From: Labrys wisconsinensis | Lineage (GTDB): Bacteria; Pseudomonadota; Alphaproteobacteria; Rhizobiales; Labraceae | Assembly: GCF_030814995.1 (NCBI RefSeq) | Contig: NZ_JAUSVX010000006.1 | Coordinates: 1-64,000, forward strand | DNA: 64,000 bases | Direction: 5' to 3' | Part shown: positions 39,201 to 54,200 of the stretch, piece by piece | Numbering within the stretch: position 1 is the first letter of the stretch | Layout: the number at the start of each line of letters is the position of its first letter | Program-made: the position numbers and the translations under genes | Notes under the pieces: model-generated | Seen by the model: the letters and a program-made list of their open reading frames with translations, nothing else | Databases searched by the model: none | What the model was told of the DNA's origin: nothing

Positions 39201-42200
39201 GGCGTCCGGCGGCGATCATCACCTTCCTGGAGGGCGTGTGGATCCGCCGCCCCCATGTCGAGCACTGCGCCGCCGTCGGGCGGGCGCTGGCGGCGATGCA
39301 TCTTGCCGCGCTCGACTATGCCGGGCGCCGGCCCAATGCCCTCAGCGTGCCCGGCTGGGGGCCGCTGTTCGCGCAGGCCGAGGGCCGGGCCGACACCGTG
39401 CAGCCGGGCCTGGATGCGGCGGTGCGCGAGGAGCTCGCCTTCCACGCGGCGCATTGGCCCGGGGAGCTGCCGGTCGGCACCATCCATGCCGATCTCTTTC
39501 CCGACAACGTCTTCTTCCTGCGCGGCCGCTTCTCCGGCCTGATCGATTTCTACTTCGCCTGCACCGACATCCTCGCCTACGACGTCGCCATCTGCCTCAA
39601 CGCCTGGTGCTTCGAGCCGGACCAGGCCTACAACGCCACCAAGGGCAGGGCCCTGCTGGCCGGCTACCGCTCGGTGCGGCCGCTGTCGGAGGCCGAGATC
39701 GCGGCGCTGCCGGTGCTCGCCCGCGGCGCGGCGCTGCGCTTCCTGCTGACGCGCCTGGTCGACTGGCTCAACGTGCCGCCGGGCGCCCTGGTCAAGCCCA
39801 AGGACCCGGTCGAGTACCTCAAGAAGCTGCGTTTCCACCAGCGCGTCGCCGGCGCGGCCGAATACGGGCTCGACGCGTGAACGCACGGCGGCTGACGCTC
39901 TACACCGACGGCGCCTGCTCGGGAAATCCGGGGCCGGGCGGCTGGGGTGCGATCCTGATCTGGGGCGAGCACAGGAAGACGCTCTGCGGCGGCGAGGCGC
40001 AGACCACCAACAACCGCATGGAGCTCCTGGCCGCGATCGAGGGGCTGGAGGCGCTGTCGCGCGGCTGCGCCGTCGACCTGCACACCGACAGCCAGTACCT
40101 GCGCAACGGCATCCTGAGCTGGATCCACGGCTGGAAGCGCAACGGCTGGCGCACCGCCGACAAGAAGCCGGTGAAGAACGAGGACCTGTGGAAGCGTCTC
40201 GACGCCGCCATCGAGCGCCACGACGTCACCTGGCACTGGGTCAAGGGCCATGCCGGCGAGCCCCTGAACGAGGAGGCCGACCTCCTCGCCCGCCAGGGCA
40301 TGGCGCCCTATCTGAAGGCCCGTCGCTGAGCAGGCTCTCCCGACCCTGCCCAGCAGACCTGGCCGCGCGCCTACAGCGCCTGCAGCAGGGTGGCGGCGCT
40401 GGAGACGTCGGCCTGGCTCGGGTTCTCTTCCTTGTTGATCAGCGTCACCACGCCGTCGTCGACGACCATGGCGTAGCGCTGCGAGCGCAGGCCGAGGCCG
40501 CGGGCGGTGACGTCGAGATCCATGCCGATCGCCTTGGCGAAGTCGCCGCTGCCGTCGGCCAGGAACTCGATCTTGCCGGCGGCGCCGGTGGCCTTGGCCC
40601 AGGCGTCCATCACGAAGGGGTCGTTGACCGCGGTGACGGCGATGGCGTCGACGCCCTTGGCCAGGATCTCCTCGCGCGCGGTGAGGAAGCCCGGCAGATG
40701 GTTCTTGTGGCAGGTCGGGGTGAAGGCGCCGGGCACCGCGAACAGCACGACCTTGCGGCCGTTGAACACGTCGGCGGTGGAGCGCACGACGACGCCGTCG
40801 GGCGTCGTCACGCGGAAGGCGGTCTCGGGCAGGCGATCGCCGGGCTTGATCGTCATCGGGAAACTCCGTGGTGGGATGGGCAGCTTCGATATGGCGCCGC
40901 GAGCGGCGGCGTAAAGGGTCAGGGCAGCGTATAGGGCGTTTCGATCGCCCCGGCCTCGTCGACCAGGGTGAAGCGCAGCACCTGGCCGGCAGTCTCCGCG
41001 GATTTGGGCAATCCGTCCAGCGTCAGGGTGAAGCGGCGTCCCTCGGCATCGGCGCCGGCCGCCTGCGGCACGGCCAGATACCAGTCCGGCGGGCCGTCGA
41101 CGAACAGCGTCGCCGAGGAGGAGGCCCTGGCCGTGACGGTCAGCCGCAGCGGCTTGGCCGAGCCGTCCACGGCGATGCCGAGCACCGCCGGCGCGCCCGC
41201 CGCGCCGAGCGCCCGGGGCTGCGGCACCGCCGCCTGCGCCGTGGCCAGCAGGGCCTGCGCGCTCGCGTCCGGCGGGATGGCGGGATCGAGCGTCAGCCTG
41301 GCCTCGCCCTTGGCCGGCACGCAGATGGTCTTGCAGACGGCGTAGCCGAGCGCCAGCGACAGGGTCGCGGGCCTGGTCGCATCCTTGGGCTCGACCTTCA
41401 GGGGCAGCACCGTGTCCGCCTTGTAGCCGATGGTGACGCCGTCCTCGTCGTCGAAGCGCTGCGGCGCCGGCCAGAGCACCGTCACATCGGCGACATTGTC
41501 CGAGCCGGACCAGTCGAACACCGGCGGCACGCCGGAGTCGCCGGGGTTGCGCCAATAGGTCTTCCAGCCCGGGTCGAGCCGGATCTCCAGCCCGGCGCTG
41601 CGCTCGCCCGGGGTCGAGGAGCCCGGCACGAGGCGGATGGCCGCACCGGTCGTCGCCGACCAGGGCGAGGCGCCGGCCGAGCCCGGTTCGCAGAGGCAGA
41701 GAAGGAGCGCCGCGGCGGCGCAGTGGCGCAGGATTTGCATCAAAAATCGTCCGAATGCAGGCGTTGCGAGGCGGCGCCGGCCCGGAGCGGCGGGCCGGGC
41801 CGGACGGCGGCTGCTTAGCCCAGGCCGGGTGCTCCCGCCAGCCACGAAGGCGTGACAGCCGGTCGTGCGCCGCGCGGCACGGAGGCAACACCCCTCGACG
41901 GATGCGGCGGCCGCCCCATATTTTTGCCTTAACAAAGACAGGTCCATGCGTCACGATCACCCAATGGGTTCCCGGTTCCGCTCCTCCCCGGTCGCGACAA
42001 GCGGCTTTCTCGACGGCAAGATCCTCGTTGCCATGCCGAGCATGCGCGACGAGCGGTTTGCGCGCAGCGTCATCTATCTCTGCGCCCATTCCGACGAGGG
42101 CGCGATGGGAATCGTCGTCAACCAGCCGGCCAAGAACGTCCGCTTCGACGAGCTCCTGCACCAGCTCGGCGTGGTCAGCTCGGTCGCCGACATCAAGGCG

Positions 42201-45200
42201 CCGCGCGGCACGCCGATCCGGGTGCTGAACGGCGGCCCGGTCGAGTCCGGCCGCGGCTTCGTGCTGCACACCAACGACGTGTTCATCGACAATTCCTCGC
42301 TGCCGATCGAGAGCAACATCTGCCTCACCGCCACGCTCGACATCCTGCGCAGCATCGCGCTCGGCGAAGGGCCGGAGCAGGCGCTGCTGGCGCTCGGCTA
42401 TGCCGGCTGGGGCGCCGGGCAGCTGGAGCAGGAGATCAACGCCAACGGCTGGCTCCATTGCGACGCCGATCCCGACATCATCTTCGGGCCCGAGACCGAT
42501 ACCAAATACGAGCGGGCGCTACGCAAGATCGGCATCGAGCCCGGCATGCTGTCGAGCGAGGCCGGCCACGCCTGAGGGCGGTCGACCGCGTCGGTTTTCT
42601 CCGCAACCCGGCCATCCCGGCTCGATCGCGCGGCGACCGCTCGCGGCAGCGGGACGATCGCCATCCGCACCGGGCCTCGCGCCATCGATCGGCCGCCCGC
42701 GGTAGAACGGGCCGCGTCGACGCGTCCTGCATCGAGCCCGCGAGATCGGAACAAGGATTCCGTCCCCGCGTTCCCCCAAGGAGCTCGTGATGCCCGCGCC
42801 CGCCCATCGGTCGGCGCGGGACGCTCTGCCGAAGCCTTTGCGCCGGCCCTTCGTTCACCCATCAGGAGAAACGCAATGTCCGCAGCAGCCCGTTATCCCT
42901 CCAATGCCGCCGTCATCGACGAGCTGATCACCGACGCCACCGTCGAGGCCCTGAACGCCGCCCTCGCCGGCCACGGCATCAGCGCCGACCGCATCGTCGC
43001 CGTGCACTATCTCGACGGCGTCTATCTCGCGAACGGCGCCAAGCCGCGCTATCGCGTGCTCTACCGGGCCTGAACGCCCGCCAAGCTCCGCGGGGCCGGG
43101 TGGCCGACCGCCTTGCCGTCGGTCATGGCTGCGTCGATGGCCTTCTCACCGGTCTCGCTGGAGATCGCGATCTCCGTCGCCCCGATTTCTTGAAGGAAAT
43201 CGTCGACGATGGTGCGAGCTTGGCGAATCGTGTCCGCGTCGGCGCGGAGAGCACCGCCGACCCTGCGCGGCCTGGTCCGCGCCAGCGCGACCGACGCTTC
43301 GTAGCGGACCGGCGGCGACACGTAAGAAACATCCTGCTTTGGATATCCAGCCAACGGTTCTCGACCGGGCGCGCCCGACGTTCCGGGATGCCTCGCCGCG
43401 CCGCCGTTTCGACACCCGGCTCGACAAGCCGGTGATTCGCCTGGAATAATCGAGGCCCCGAGGCGCCGGCATCCGTGGGATGTCCGGGGCCTCGCCCGCG
43501 GCAGGGGCCGGACGTCGTTCCGGCCTCGGCGAAAGGAGGCGACCGCAGCGAGCCTGCACCGCACGACCATCTGCCGATCGGCTTCGGCGTACGCCCCGTC
43601 ATCGGGCCGTCGCAAAGAGCCTTTTGGAGTGACTGGCATCCGGCCGGGGCACCCGGCTCGATGCGCATGCCGCCGCCGCCGCTCCCCGTCCGGGGCGCAG
43701 CCCGATCCGCTCGAAGGAGGAGCCGTCATGACCGAAGCCCATCCGGCGCTCGTGCTCAACGCCGACTTCCGTCCGCTGAGCGTGTTCCCGCTGTCGCTGC
43801 TGTCCTGGCAGGACGCCCTGAAGGCCGTGGTGCGGGAGGCGGTGAACGTCGTCGCCGAATATGACGCCGTCGCCCGCAGCCCGTCGCGGCAGATGCGGCT
43901 GCCCTCGGTCGTGGCGCTGCGCACCTACCAGAAGGTCGAGCGGCACGTGCCGTTCACGCGCTACAACCTGTTCCTGCGCGACGACTTCACCTGCCAATAT
44001 TGCGGCCAGGGCTTCGCTTCGCGGGATCTGCAGTTCGAGCACGTGGTGCCCCGCTCCAGGGGCGGGCGGACCTGCTGGGAGAACATCGTCGCGGCTTGCG
44101 ACGCCTGCAACACGGTGAAGGCCGACCGGCTCGACATGCGGCCGCGGCGGGCGCCGCGCAAGCCTCTGGCCTGGGAGCTCCTGGCCAAGAGCCGCGCCTA
44201 TCCCCCGCGCTTCCTGCACCAGAGCTGGGTCGACTACCTCTACTGGGACAGCGAGCTGCAGGGCTGAAGCGTCCGGCCCTCAGGCCATCACCCGCCGCCC
44301 GACCCGCGCCGGCGGCACGCGGCCGGCGAAGGGCACGGCCCTGTCGTCGCTGTCCTTGCCGTGCCGGAAGATCTGGTCGACCGGCTTGGGGTGGCCGAGG
44401 AAGAAGCCTTGCGCCTCGTCGCAGCGCTCGGCCCGCAGGATCGAGAGCTGGTCGTCGGTCTCCACGCCCTCGGCCAGCACCGGGATGTCGAGGCTCTTGC
44501 CGAGCGTCAGCACCGCGCGGACGATCGCCTTGGCCTGCGGGCTGAGCTCGACCTCGCTCATGAAGGAGCGGTCGAGCTTGATCTTGTCGAAGGGGAAGGA
44601 GCGCAGCGTGTCGAGCGAGGAATAGCCGGTGCCGAAATCGTCGAGGGCGATGGTGACGCCCAGCGCCCGGATCTGGCGCAGGATGTGCAGCGTGCGCGTC
44701 TTGTCGGCGATGATGGTGGATTCGGTGATCTCGAGCTCGAGCCGGCTCGGCGCCAGGCCCGTCTCGATGAGGATCTCGTGGATCAGCCGGGCGAGATCGG
44801 CATGGGCGAACTGCACCGGCGACAGGTTGACGGCGATCTTGGTCGGCGTGTCCCAGGTGGCCGCCTGGCGGCAGGCGGTGCGCAGCACCCATTCGCCGAT
44901 GGCCAGGATCAGGCCGTTCTCCTCGGCGATCGGGATGAACTCCGAGGGCGGCACCTGGCCACGCTCGGGATGGTTCCAGCGCAGCAGCACTTCGTAGCCG
45001 CGCACATCGCCCGTCTCCACCGAGGTCTGCACCTGGTAGTGCAGCTCCAGCTGGTCGAGCTCGATGGCACGGCGCAGGGTCTGCGCCAGCGCGCGGCGGG
45101 CGCGCGAAGCTTCGTCCATGCGCGATTCGTAGAAGCACACCGCCCGCGTCACGTCGGCCTTGGCGCGGTACATGGCGAGGTCGGCGTTGCTCATCAGCCG

Positions 45201-48200
45201 TTCCTGGCTGTCGCCGTCCTCCGGATAGATCGCCACGCCGATGCTGGCGCCCATGGCCGCCTCGAAGTCGTCGAGGCGCACCGGCTCGAACAGCGTCGTC
45301 TCCAGGCGCGCGACGAAGTCGAGCAGGTCGTTCTGGTCGGTGAAGCGCTTGATGGCGGCGAACTCGTCGCCGCCGACCCGGGCGATGAACTCGCCGTCCT
45401 TGCGCTGGCGCGACAGGCGGCGGGCGATGGTCTTGAGCGCCTGGTCGCCGGCCTGGTGGCCGCGCAGGTCGTTGATCTCCTTGAACCGGTCGAGATCGAT
45501 GCCGAGCACCGCGACCTTGCTGCCTTCCTCCGCGGCACGGCCGATCTCGCTCTCCAGGCAATCGCCGAAGCTGACGCGGTTGGGCAGGCCGGTGAGGGCG
45601 TCGTTATGGGCGAGGTGCTGCAGCCGCTGGTAGGATTCGAGGCTCGAGCGCGCGTCGATGAGGTAGCTGGCCACGCCCGTGGCCGCGATGATGAAGCCGA
45701 CCCCGGCCACCGCGATCGCCATCGCCCGCAGCACGTCCGGATCGGTTCCGGCGAGGCCTGTCGCCATCGGCGTCACCGAGGCTGCCGCCATGGCGGTGAA
45801 ATGCAGGCCGACCACCGCGAGCACGAACAGGACGAGCGCGAGATATTTCGAGCCCGCGAGCGGCCGGCGCACCGCCTGGCCGACGGCCAGCGCCCCGAGC
45901 ACCACGGCGATGACGACCGAGGCGGCGACATAGTCCGTGTTCCAGGCGATGACGCCGTCGACCCGGTAGGCCATCATGCCGGTATAGTGCATCAGGGCGA
46001 TGGCGAGGCCCACCGCCCCGCCGCCGAGCTCCGGCGCCAGCGGCGGGATGCGCATCAGCGCGGCGGCGAAGCCGTAGCCGCAGCCGACGATGGCGATGAC
46101 CAGCGACACCATGGTGAGCAAGGGATCGAAGGCGATCGGCGCCTTCGGCTCATAGGCGAGCATGGCGATGAAATGGGTGCACCACACCGAGGAGCCGGCC
46201 GCGACCGCGGCCAGGAAGATCCAGCCGCTCTTCTGCAGGCCCCGCCGCTCGTCGGCCCGCCGGAACAGGTCGAGCGCCACCCAGCTGCCGCTGATGCAGG
46301 TGAGGGCGGCGAGCAGCACCAGCCAGGGATTGTGCTCCGTGGCGATGCAGGAGAGGACGCGCATGAAAGGGGACCCCCCGGCCGGTACTGGAGAAAGGAA
46401 CGGCCGGGAGGGACATTCATTTTCTCATCCGACGAAATACGGCCGGACTCGCCTATAAAACGTAAATAAAACCAATCTGATGAGAGCGGACGCTCGTGTT
46501 TGTGGCGGGACCGGGCCCGAACGGCCGGGCGCGGCGCCTCAGGCGCGCAGCCGGACCGGCCCGGCGATCAGCCGGCGCGCCTCTTCCGCCGTCATCGGCT
46601 CGCCGAAGGCGTAGCCCTGGGCATATTCGCAGCCGAGGGCGAAGAGCTCGGCGGCATCGGCGTCGGTCTCGGCGCCCTCGGCCACCACGTCCATGCCGAG
46701 GTCGTGCGCCATGGCGATGATCGAGCGCAGGATCACCGGCCGCGCGCCGCTGCCGTTCTGGCGCACGAAGCTCTGGTCGATCTTGATGGTGTCGAAGGGA
46801 AAGCGCTGGAGATAGGCGAGGCTGGAATAGCCGGTGCCGAAATCGTCCATCGACAGGCCGGCGCCGAGGTCGCGGACCTGGATCAGCATCTGGGCGGCGT
46901 ATTCGGGATTCTCCATCACCAGGCTCTCGGTGATCTCGAGCTTCAGCGAGCCGGGCGCCACCGCCGAGCGCGACAGCACGCCCTTGAGGTCGTGGATCAG
47001 GTCGTGGCGCAGGAGCTGGCGGCTGGAGACGTTGACGCTGGCGAAGATCGGCGGGTCGCTCTCGACCAGCCGCTGCCAGGTGACGAGCTGGCGCGTGGTC
47101 TTGTCGAGCACGGAGAGGCCGAGGTCGACGATGAGGCCGCTGTCCTCGGCCACCGGGATGAAGTCGCGCGGCGACATGCGGCCGAGCCGGGGATGATCCC
47201 AGCGCACCAGCGCCTCGAAGCCGGCGATGGTCCGGTCCTCCAGCCGCACGATCGGCTGGTACAGCACCTTGATCTCGTCGCGCTCGATCGCCCGCCTGAG
47301 GTCCGCCTCCAGCGCCAGCCGGTCCGGCTGGTCGCTGCGCATGGCCGGGCGGAACACCTCGATACGGTCGCCGCCATGCTTCTTGGCATGGTACATGGCG
47401 ATTTCGGCGTCCTTGAGCGCCTCCTCGGCCCGGATGCCGCCCTCGCCGTCGATCAGCACCACGCCGATCGAGGCGGTGAGGAAGATCTCGCGATCGGCCA
47501 CCGCCACCGGCGTGCGCAGCGTCCGGCGGATGGTCTCCGCGAAGGCGCTGATCTGCGCGGGGTCGTGCTCGGACATGACGATCAGGCCGAACTGGTCGCC
47601 GCTGATCCGCGCCACGCTGTCGCGCGGCTTGAGCAGGCGCGACAGGCGGCGCGCCACGGTCAGCAGGATGGAATCGCCGACGGCCAGGCCCACCGAATCG
47701 TTGATCTTCTTGTAGCGGTCGATGTCGAGCAGGATCAGCGCCGGCCGCGCCTCCGGGGCCTGGCGGGCGAAGGCCAGGGCGGCCTCCAGCCGGTCCATGA
47801 ACAATTCGCGGTTGGGCAGGCCGGTGAGATTGTCGTGCACCGCATCGTGCAGCAGCCGCTCCTGGGCTGTCTTCTGCTCGGTGACGTCGGCGATGACGCC
47901 GACGCAGCGCACCACCTCGCCGTCCGAGCCGACCACCGGCCGGGCCTTCAGGCTCAGCCAGCGGTAATGGCCGTCGCCGGAGCGGATGCGGAAGTCCTGG
48001 GACACCCGCCCGCGGCGCTGGTCGATCACCGCGTCGAGGGCGGTGCGGAAGCGGTCGCGGTCGAGCACGTGCACCAGCTCGAGCCAGCGACTCGCCGGCC
48101 CGTCCAGCGTGCCGCGCTTGACGGCGAGGAGCTGGTCCGCCTCCGGGCTGACATAGATCTTGTCGGCCGGCACGTCCCAGTCCCAGACGATGTCGCCCGA

Positions 48201-51200
48201 GCCGGTGAGGGCCAGCGCCTTGCGCTCGGTGTCCGACATCAGCCCGGGCGCGAAGGCTCCGCCGGCAAAGGCGTGCTGCATCACCGTGAAGCCGATCAGC
48301 ATCACCACCAGCACCAGGCCGCCGGTGAGGGCGGGCTGCACCAGGTCGTTGGTGAGGTGCCCGGTGATGGTCATGCCGGCGGCCACCACCCAGGCCAGCA
48401 GCAGCGTCCAGGTCGGGATCAGCATCACCGCCCGGTCATAGCCGTAGGCGGCGAGGTAGATGATGATCAGGAGGCCCACCGCCGCCAGCGTGGCGATGGA
48501 GATGCGCGCCACGCCCGCCGCCACCGGCGCGTCGACCACGGCCAGGCCCACCAGGGCGCAGAGCGCCACCAGCCAGGCGGCCAGCACGTAGCTGTAGCGC
48601 ACGTGCCAGCGGTTGAGGTTGAGATAGGCGAAGAGGAAGACCAGGAGCGTCGCCGAGAAGATCGCCTCGGCCCCGGCGCGCCAGGTGCGGTCGCCGTCGG
48701 CCTGGATGGCCAGGATCTTGTGCAGGAAGCCGAAATCGATGGCGAGATAGGCCAGCACCGCCCAGGCCAGGGCTGCGGCCGCCGGGAACATGGCCGTGCC
48801 CTTGACCACGAAGGCGATGGTCAGGAACAGCGCCAGGAGCCCGGCAATGCCCATGACGATGCCCTTGTAGAGCGTCAGCGAGTTGATCTTGTCCTTGTAG
48901 GCGTCGGGATCCCACAGGTAGAGCTGCGGCAGCTTGGCGGTGCGCAGCTCCGCCACGAAGGTGATGCGCGAGCCCGGGTCGAGCGTGATGCGGAACACGT
49001 CGGCGTCGTTGGCGTCCTCGCGCTCCGGCCGGAAGCCCTGGCTCGGCGTGATGTCGGCGATGCGCGAGGCGCCGAGGTCGGGCCAGACCAGGCCCGAGCC
49101 GACCAGACGGAAATGCGGCGCGACCAGGATGCGGTCGATCTGCTCGTCCGTGGTGTTGGCGAGCGCGAAGCCGATCCAGTTGGGGTTGGCGCCCGCTTCC
49201 TTGGCGCGCACCTCGATGCGGCGCACGATGCCGTCTGGGCCCGGTGCGGTCTGGATCTGGATACGGTCGCCCTGCGTCGAATAGAACTGCACCGCCGGCG
49301 ACAGGTCGATGGCATCGACATCGTTCGTCACCGACACCGGCTCGAGCGCCGAAGCCGGTGCGACCGCCGCCAGGACGCAGACCAGGAAGGCCGTGACGGC
49401 TGCGATGACTGTCTTGAAACTCAACGCACGATCTCCGGCTGCCGGCCGCCTGGCGCGGCCCGACCCCACCTGCCCCCGAAATGTGTCAGGAAGCAGTACC
49501 GGGCGCGCGGGCCTTCGGCAAGCGCCGACCGGGCCGGCACAGCCGAATCAGGGGCAAAGAGTCCCAGCCGGCCCCGGAGAGATTGCGCGCCGGCTTTCAT
49601 CGCGGCAAAACTGGTCCATATGCATGGGTCGGCATGGCGCCGCCATGCTGCGTCCGTCACCTCCAGAAGGCCCGCCATGAAGCGTATCCGCAAAGCCGTC
49701 TTCCCCGTCGCCGGTCTCGGCACCCGTTTCCTCCCCGCCACCAAGTCGGTGCCCAAGGAGATGCTGACCGTCGTCGACAAGCCGGTGATCCAGCATGTGG
49801 TCGACGAGGCGCGCGAGGCCGGCATCGAGCACTTCATCTTCGTCACCGGCCGCAACAAGGGCGTGATCGAGGACCATTTCGACATCGCCTACGAGCTCGA
49901 TTCGATGCTCCGGACGCGCGGCAAGACCGAGGCGCTCGAGGAGCTCAAGCGCCTGCTGCCCGCCGCCGGCCAGACCGCCTTCACCCGGCAGCAGGAGCCG
50001 CTCGGCCTTGGCCACGCGGTCTGGTGCGCCCGCGACATCGTCGGCAACGAGCCTTTCGCCCTGCTGCTGCCGGACATGCTGCACCACGGCCAGGGCAAGG
50101 GGTGCCTCGCCGAGATGATGGAGGCCTATGACAAGGTCGGCGGCAACCACATCGCCGTGTTCGAGGCCCCGCACGACCAGACCCACCAGTACGGCATCGT
50201 CGGGCGTGGCACCGAGATCGGCGGCAATGCCTTCGAGATCACCCAGATGGTGGAGAAGCCCCCGAAGGGCACCGCCCCGTCGAACCTGGCGGTGTCGGGC
50301 CGCTATATCCTGCAGCCGGAGGTGTTCGCCCTGCTGGAGACGCAGGAGCGCGGCGCCGGCGGCGAGATCCAGCTCACCGATTCGATGCTGACCCTGGCCA
50401 GGACGCAGAAGTTCTACGGCTCGGTGTTCAAGGGCCGCATCTTCGACACCGGCCAGAAGATCGGCTTCCTCGTCGCCAACGTCGCCTATGCCCTGGCGCG
50501 GCCGGACCTCGGCGAGGAGCTCCGGGCGGAGCTGAGGGCGCTCGGCCTCTGAGCCCGGGCGGATTCTTCGATCCCGCTCACGCTCGGGATCCGCCGGTCG
50601 CGCTCAACGCATCGCGACCGGCGTTCCGGCCGCGGTCGGCGGCGCGTGGATCCAGAAGTCGCCGGCCGTCCCCTTCGCATAGCCATGGGCGTAGAGCGCC
50701 CGCATGTAGTCGGTGTCGAAGCCCGTGCCGCTGGTCTCGGGGGTCGACTTGTCGATATAGGTCAGGTTGAAGCTGAGATGGTTGCGCTGCGCCAGCTCGT
50801 AGGTGGCGGAGAGGATGCCGCGCGCATCCTGCTTGTTCTTGGTCGAGAAGGAGCGCATGGCCACATAGGGCGCCACGTCCTCGATGACGTGGAAGGTGGG
50901 ATCGATGCGGTTGTTCATCAGGATGAACAGCTGCGGCCGCGGCCCCGTCAGCCTCGGTGCCGAGTCCGGCCTGAGCAGGAAATTGTCGGGAAAGGTGAAG
51001 ACCGGCGTCGTCACCGTGCCGTCCACATGCATCTCCTGGAAGTGGTGCCCGCCGGCGACGGCGTCGATCAGCATGGGCGGGAACACCACGGGGATGCTGG
51101 CCGAGGCGGTGATGACGTCCTGGAACAGGCCGAGCGCTCTGGGCGAGGGCGTCGCCGCGATCGCCCCCATGTCCCAGATCATGGCGCGGTCGCTGTCGAG

Positions 51201-54200
51201 ATTGGTGGTGACGACCAGCAGGCGCCGGCCCTTGGCGTGCTCGGCGGCGATGGCCGCGAGCAGCTCCGGCGTGGCGTAGCGGCTCACCGCCTCCCGCAGC
51301 GGCGCGCGGCTGAACAGCGCCGGCCCGAACACGGCCCGCACCGGGTTGGGGCCTTCGACGAAGGTGCTGGCGATGCCGCTGGTGTAGAGCTCCTTCAGGA
51401 TGCCGTCATAGCGTGAGCCGAGAAAGGCGAAGGGCGCGATCAGGGCCCCGGTGCTGACGCCGGAGACGATGGTGAATTCCGGGCGTGTGCCGGCCGCGGT
51501 CCAGCCCGCCAGGATGCCGGCGCCATAGGCGCCCTCGCCGCCGCCGCCGGACAGGGCGAGATAGGTGAAGGGCTTGCCGGGCTGCGGGACCGGGCGCAGC
51601 GAGGAGCGGATGAAGGCGTCCGAAGGCGCATCGGCCCAGATGCGGATGCCGGAGAAGCCCTCGATCACCGCGAGCTTCGCTTCGTCCTCGGTATAGGCCA
51701 GGCGCGGCGTGGAGACGCAGGCCTGGAGCAGGGCGAGCACAGCGAGACAGGGGATCACGGACCGGCCGAGAGCCCCGATCGCCGAGCGAACCCGCAGCAT
51801 CGATGTCGCGCTCCGTCCCAACACGGGCCGAGTCTAGCACAGCCGGCGCGCCGGCGGCGCCGCTTGTGCATGGTCGTGTCGCCAGGGCCACGCGAGAGGC
51901 TGTCCCGGCCCCTCGTCAGTACTGCATCCGCAGCCCGACCATCAGGCTGTTGGAGGTGTAGTCGGAGTCGGGGGCGGTCGAGATCAGCCGCTCATAGGCA
52001 TAGGTCGCCTTCACCGAGACGGCGCGCGACAGCTTGTATTCGACGCCGAAGGTGGCGTCGAAGGTCCGGTCGGTGCGCGACACCCCTTGATAGTCGACGA
52101 CCTGCTCCGAGGCGGAGGCGGTGGCGATCAGGTTGCGTCGGAGCTCGTGGGAAACCTCGATGCCGTAGGTGCGGTTGACCGATCCGGAGGAGTCGGCCAG
52201 CGTGGTCTCCGCCAGCTCGGAGCCGGCCTTCAGCTTGATCGTGGTCAGCGCCGTCGGCGCCCAGGCCAGCGAGGCGCTGACCATCAGGCCGCTGAGGTCG
52301 CGCAGGGTCGGGTCGTCGTATTGGCGTGCGGAATAGCCCACCGAGGCCTCGCCGGTGATCAGGCCGTCGAGGTCGAGCGTGACGCCGCCCTTGCCGGTGA
52401 CGCCGTTGGAATCGCGGCCGGCATCGACGTCGTGGACGCGCCAGTCGGTGGAGACCTCGACGAAGGGTTTCAGCCCTGGCGACAATTCGTAGGCGCCGCG
52501 CAGCGCGAGGCCGTAGGCGTCGTAGTTGGAGGTCGGGTCGCCCTCGGTGGTGTTGCGGTCGACGGTCGAGCTCAGGCGCACAGAGGCGTCGCCGAACTTC
52601 TGGGTGACGCCCAGCGTCGCGCCGTAGGAGAGCGTGAGCGGCCGCGACACCGCATTGGCGGGCGCGTTGGGATCGCCGAGGCGCAGCGTGTCGAGGTTGA
52701 ACCGGGCTTCCGCGTCGATGGCGGTGTCGCGCGTCACGTCGACGCGCCCGTCCAGCGTGGCGTTGAGCTTGGGCTGGTTCTCGCTGTTCTGGCCGAAATA
52801 ATCGGCATAGCTGCCCTGGATCGAGCCGCGCAGCTCGTGCCGGTCCCAGTCCGAGTTGAAGTCGAGGCGCGGCGTCACCAGGACATAGCTCGCGCCCTTG
52901 ACCTTGCCGGTCGCCTGGCCGGGATTGCTGTCATAGCCGAAATCGACCTCGATCGAGGGTTTCAGCAGGAAGGAGGCGGCGCGCAGGCCGAGCGGCCCGT
53001 AGGGATCGTCCTCGGGGCGCTTGCGGCGGCGCGGCGGCTGGGGCGGCGTGTCGAGCGTCGGCGACCCGATCGGCGCGGCCGCGGCGGCATCGCCGGTCGA
53101 GACCGGGGCGACCGGCGCATTCGGATCGGGGTCGACGTCGCGCAGCGGTGCGTCCGGGGTGGCGCGGATGCGGCGCACATTCGCCGGCTTCTGCAGCGCG
53201 GGCAGGCCGAGCTGCGGCGGGACGAGCGTCACCTGGCCCTGGACGGTCAGGGGCTGGTCGTCCTGGGCACCCCGCAGCGACGGGTCGGTCTGCGCCAGGG
53301 CGGGACCGAGCATCAGCCCCGCGGCGAAGGCCACGCCCGCCGCCAGTCCCCTCTGGAGACATATCCGCCGCACCAACTCCCGCTCTCCCGGACGCGTGAA
53401 GCGTCGTTAGCGAGAGGTAAAAGAGCAGGGTTAATACCGGGTTATCGTAAGGGGTCCGTCGCGAGCAGCGCGTAGAGCAGATGGTCGCGCCACTCTCCGT
53501 TGATGCAGAGATAGGAGCGGGCATAGCCCTCGCGGGTGAAGCCGACCCGTTCGAGCAGGCGGATCGAGCGCTCGTTGTTGGGCAGGCAGGCCGCCTCGAT
53601 GCGCCGAAGCTGCATCGGGCCGAAGGCGTGGGGCGCCAGCGCCCGCACCGCTGCGGTCATGTGGCCCCGGCCGGCATAGGCCTCGCCCATCCAGTAGCCG
53701 AGCGAGGCGGACTGGGACACGCCGCGCCTGACCTGGCCGAGCGTCAGGCCGCCCATCAGCGCGCCGTCGGCGGCGCGGAAGATGAAATAGGGGTAGGCGG
53801 CGTCGGCCCGCACGTCGCGGGCATAGCGGCGCAGCCGCACGCGATAGGCCAGGCGCGTCAGGTCGGCCGGCGGCCAGGTCGGCTCCCACGGCGTCAGGAA
53901 AGCGCGGCTGTCGCTGCGCAGCGCCGCCCAGGCGTCGTAGTGGCGCATCTGCGGGGCGCGCAACTCGACCCCGGCACCGTGCAGCGCCGGCAGCAGGTCG
54001 GAGAAGGACAGCGGCCGCAGGAACGACATCGGGCCTCAACCGGCCAGCCGCGCCATGATCGCCTCGCGCCGCGGCAGGCCGGCCACCGGGCCGATGGCGG
54101 CGAGCGAGGGCGAGCTCGCCAGCAGCGCCCGGCCGACGCGCTTGACGTCCTCGGCGGTGACGGCGTCGATCCGGCCGATGATCTCCTCGGTGGTGAGCGG